Position numbers and translations under genes: made by a program. From JBAXGE01 sp044344145 (GTDB lineage Bacteria > Planctomycetota > Phycisphaerae > WQYP01), in the NCBI GenBank assembly GCA_044344145.1, contig JBIJDM010000108.1, positions 1-9,118 of the forward strand: DNA of 9,118 nt, read 5' to 3'. Shown in pieces: positions 7,565 through 9,118 of this stretch. Each line of letters starts with the position of its first letter. Position 1 is the stretch's first letter. Under the pieces are notes generated by a model that saw only the letters and a list, made by a program, of their open reading frames with translations, did no database searches and was not told where the DNA came from.

Positions 7565-8899
7565 TCATGGCTTCACAGGGCCCGCCGTAGGTTTGGCCCA
7601 AATCTTATCGGCGAAATCCATAAGCCGCTGCCAATCGTACAGTTTCAAATCATGTTCGCCCCGGCGGATGTGATAGCCCACACTGCCATTGGTCAAAGGC
7701 GTTTCCAACGCGGGCATCGCGTCTGCGGCAAAGGTCTTGGCCCCGTAGAGTCCATACACCGGCCCCGCATTTACGAGACTCAGGAATTCGCCGCGCTGAT
7801 CGGCCCACATGTCCGCATCGGAACTGGCCACATACAAGGCCCGCGGCGCTATCAAGGCCAAAAGCTGATGTTGGTCAAAGGGCAGCTCGTTCTCCCGGTC
7901 AATATACTTTTTGTAGTTGGCGTTGAACCAGTAGGGAAAACGCTCGTTGATAATCCGCAGGGACTCGCCCAGTTTCCGTCGGGTCAGTGAGGCACCACCC
8001 CGCCCGGAACTATTGGACATAACCAGCGCGAAGCGCTGATCCGTGGCCCCGGCCCACAGCGCAGCCTTACCGCCGCGCGAGTGCCCCACCACCCCAACCC
8101 GGGTGGCATCAATCTGGGTATCGGTCTGTAAATAATCCATCACCCGGCTGGCACCCCACGCCCAAGCGGAAATCGTGGCCCAGGCATCCTGCTCAGGATT
8201 GCCCGGCCCGGCGAACACACCGCGAACCCCCTTTGCCCGCGCTCCGGCGGAACCATTGTCGGGGTCCACCGCTTCCGCCTGGAAAATTGCTGCCGCATAA
8301 CCCCGGGCAATGATTTCCTCGGCCGGCCAGAATTCCACCCGACTCTGCCGGGTCGGGTCACCGCTGCGTTCGTTGCGATGATTAATCAGCAGCAACGCCG
8401 GGGCCCGGCCCGGGGTGGCAAGCTTATTGGGAATCAGAACCGCGGCCATGAACGCAAACGATTTGCCCGCGTCGGTGCTGGTGATACGAACGCGCTTCAA
8501 TGTGGCCGCACCCTCCATGGCATCAGCCTTGGTCTCCACCACTTCAAAGTGCACATCCGCGGGCGCTTTGGGGCTGCGACCAAACTCGTATTTTTCGAAC
8601 AGTTCCAAAGTCTCGGGCAGACGTTTTTGTTCCCATTGTTGGCGGGTGGTTACCTTCGTGCCATCGGCACACACCAGCGCCTCGGGCAACACGTAGGCGG
8701 GAACTTCCGCTTCGCGATAGACCCATGGGGTGTTTTTACTTGCCAATGCGGTCAGCACATCCGGATTCGGCTGCCAGCCCACAGGCTGTGTGGCGGCGCT
8801 CGGCTGACCGGACACCGGCAGCAACGCTGCGCTTACGGTCAACGCCAAAACACGAAACCGAGGTTGCATGGCCCAGGTCCAAAGATTGCTCCACCGCAT
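7565..8899 (-). CDS. Exported CE15 glucuronoyl-esterase-like alpha/beta hydrolase
   Basis: This is a 444-residue protein. The ATG at 8899 has GGAGG seven bases upstream; a second ATG (codon 11) would also leave a signal peptide but lacks such a site. The hydrophobic segment LALTVSAALLPVSG (18-31) marks export. The body matches carbohydrate esterase family 15: substrate-side segment LLLINHRNERSG (170-181), nucleophile elbow GHSRGGKAALWAGATD (272-287) with Ser274, SNSSGRGGASLTRR (295-308), FDQHQLLALIAPRALYVAS (341-359), DADMWADQRGEF (361-372) and GYHIRRGEHDL (408-418) with catalytic His416. CE15 enzymes cleave esters between 4-O-methylglucuronate on xylan and lignin alcohols. The acid position 23 residues after the Ser, Glu in fungal enzymes, is Ser297 here; Asp363 fits the alternative acid described in some bacterial members. 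Its own promoter separates it from the operon. Annotations such as acetyl-xylan esterase are possible but fit less well. Confidence 0.9.
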   Translation of the reverse strand: MRWSNLWTWAMQPRFRVLALTVSAALLPVSGQPSAATQPVGWQPNPDVLTALASKNTPWVYREAEVPAYVLPEALVCADGTKVTTRQQWEQKRLPETLELFEKYEFGRSPKAPADVHFEVVETKADAMEGAATLKRVRITSTDAGKSFAFMAAVLIPNKLATPGRAPALLLINHRNERSGDPTRQSRVEFWPAEEIIARGYAAAIFQAEAVDPDNGSAGARAKGVRGVFAGPGNPEQDAWATISAWAWGASRVMDYLQTDTQIDATRVGVVGHSRGGKAALWAGATDQRFALVMSNSSGRGGASLTRRKLGESLRIINERFPYWFNANYKKYIDRENELPFDQHQLLALIAPRALYVASSDADMWADQRGEFLSLVNAGPVYGLYGAKTFAADAMPALETPLTNGSVGYHIRRGEHDLKLYDWQRLMDFADKIWAKPTAGPVKP

Positions 8900-8945
8900 G
8901 ATCGTGCCTCCGCATACGAACGATTTCCACAGTTAGCAGACGCAC

Positions 8946-8951
8946 ATTATA
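8946..8951 (-). promoter_or_regulatory. Consensus -10 box of the esterase gene
   Basis: Read on the minus strand this is a perfect TATAAT, giving a start of transcription near 8939 and a leader of about 40 bases before the ATG at 8899. No good -35 hexamer is found at 16-18 bases, so the promoter may be weak or activator dependent. Confidence 0.5.
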
Positions 8952-9026
8952 CAGGATGCAACCGGCCGTAGACATGCGTGAAAGCGCATAGTTAGAGCGA
9001 TTGCCAAAAATAATCCCCACATCCGC

Positions 9027-9055
9027 TTGCGCGAAAGCGAATAATGGGTTTTAAT
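9027..9055 (+). promoter_or_regulatory. Possible promoter for a gene beyond the window
   Basis: TTGCGC (9027-9032) and TTTAAT (9050-9055) are spaced by 17 bases and match three and five of six sigma-70 consensus bases. It points toward the right edge, where a ribosome-binding site is also seen. The spacer contains the CGCGAAAGCG element shared with the lipoprotein promoter region. Confidence 0.35.
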
Positions 9056-9089
9056 GTTGGGCATGGCTGCTGCGTTACTCATGCCCAAC
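9056..9089. repeat. Perfect 10-bp inverted repeat, possible operator or leader hairpin
   Basis: GTTGGGCATG (9056-9065) and CATGCCCAAC (9080-9089) are exact reverse complements separated by 14 bases. There is no T-run after it on the plus strand, so it is not a standard terminator. It lies directly after the possible -10 box and before the GGAGG site, a position suited to a repressor operator or a hairpin in the 5' leader of the next gene. Confidence 0.6.
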
Positions 9090-9106
9090 GCCGAGAACTG
9101 CACGCT

Positions 9107-9111
9107 GGAGG
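9107..9111 (+). promoter_or_regulatory. Ribosome-binding site of a gene starting just past the window
   Basis: GGAGG is followed by seven bases to the window end, so a start codon at the next base would be ideally spaced. It agrees with the promoter-like and inverted-repeat elements just upstream. The start codon itself is not visible. Confidence 0.45.
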
Positions 9112-9118
9112 AAATCCT

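Noticed and set aside
1..9118. CRISPR array, tRNA/rRNA genes, insertion sequences or prophage
   Set aside because: No regularly spaced repeats, cloverleaf-like sequence, transposase motifs or terminal repeats flanking an enzyme gene were found.

Overview
The window looks like chromosomal DNA from a free-living Gram-negative bacterium, most likely of the Planctomycetes-Verrucomicrobia-Lentisphaerae group. This is an inference. It rests on the moderately high GC content, the clear Shine-Dalgarno sites, the fact that nearly every product is exported, and the mix of heparinase-like, GH123-like, CE15 and FG-GAP/PQQ propeller proteins typical of polysaccharide-degrading members of that group. Nothing in the window fixes the genus.

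Layout. Positions 1-6643 hold four genes in a row on the minus strand, separated by 68, 31 and 51 bases, which suggests one operon. In transcription order they are: an exported (alpha/alpha)-toroid polysaccharide-lyase-like protein (6643-4892), an exported GH123/DUF4091-like protein (4823-3102), an exported FG-GAP/VCBS propeller protein with about seven blades (3070-1187), and a membrane-anchored PQQ-type propeller protein (1135-1) cut by the window edge. The last one was recovered by direct translation of the minus strand; its stop codon lies outside the window.

A divergent intergenic region (6644-6951) follows. It carries an operator-like inverted repeat on the operon side and a perfect TATAAT -10 box on the other side. 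That promoter serves a small SYLF/YSC84 lipoprotein gene (6952-7497), which ends at a strong intrinsic terminator (7519-7551). Convergent to it is a CE15 glucuronoyl-esterase-like gene (8899-7565, minus) with its own TATAAT box. The last 170 bases hold a perfect 10-bp inverted repeat and a GGAGG ribosome-binding site whose start codon would fall just beyond the window.

Reading: the operon plausibly encodes envelope or periplasmic proteins for binding and cutting a uronic-acid or amino-sugar polysaccharide. The separately transcribed esterase could remove glucuronoyl esters such as lignin-xylan links. The substrate cannot be read from the sequence. The most unusual points are a likely missing catalytic acid in the GH123-like protein, the absence of an obvious C-terminal His motif in the lyase-like protein, a CE15 triad that seems to use the alternative aspartate, and the pairing of two different beta-propeller proteins with two carbohydrate-active proteins.
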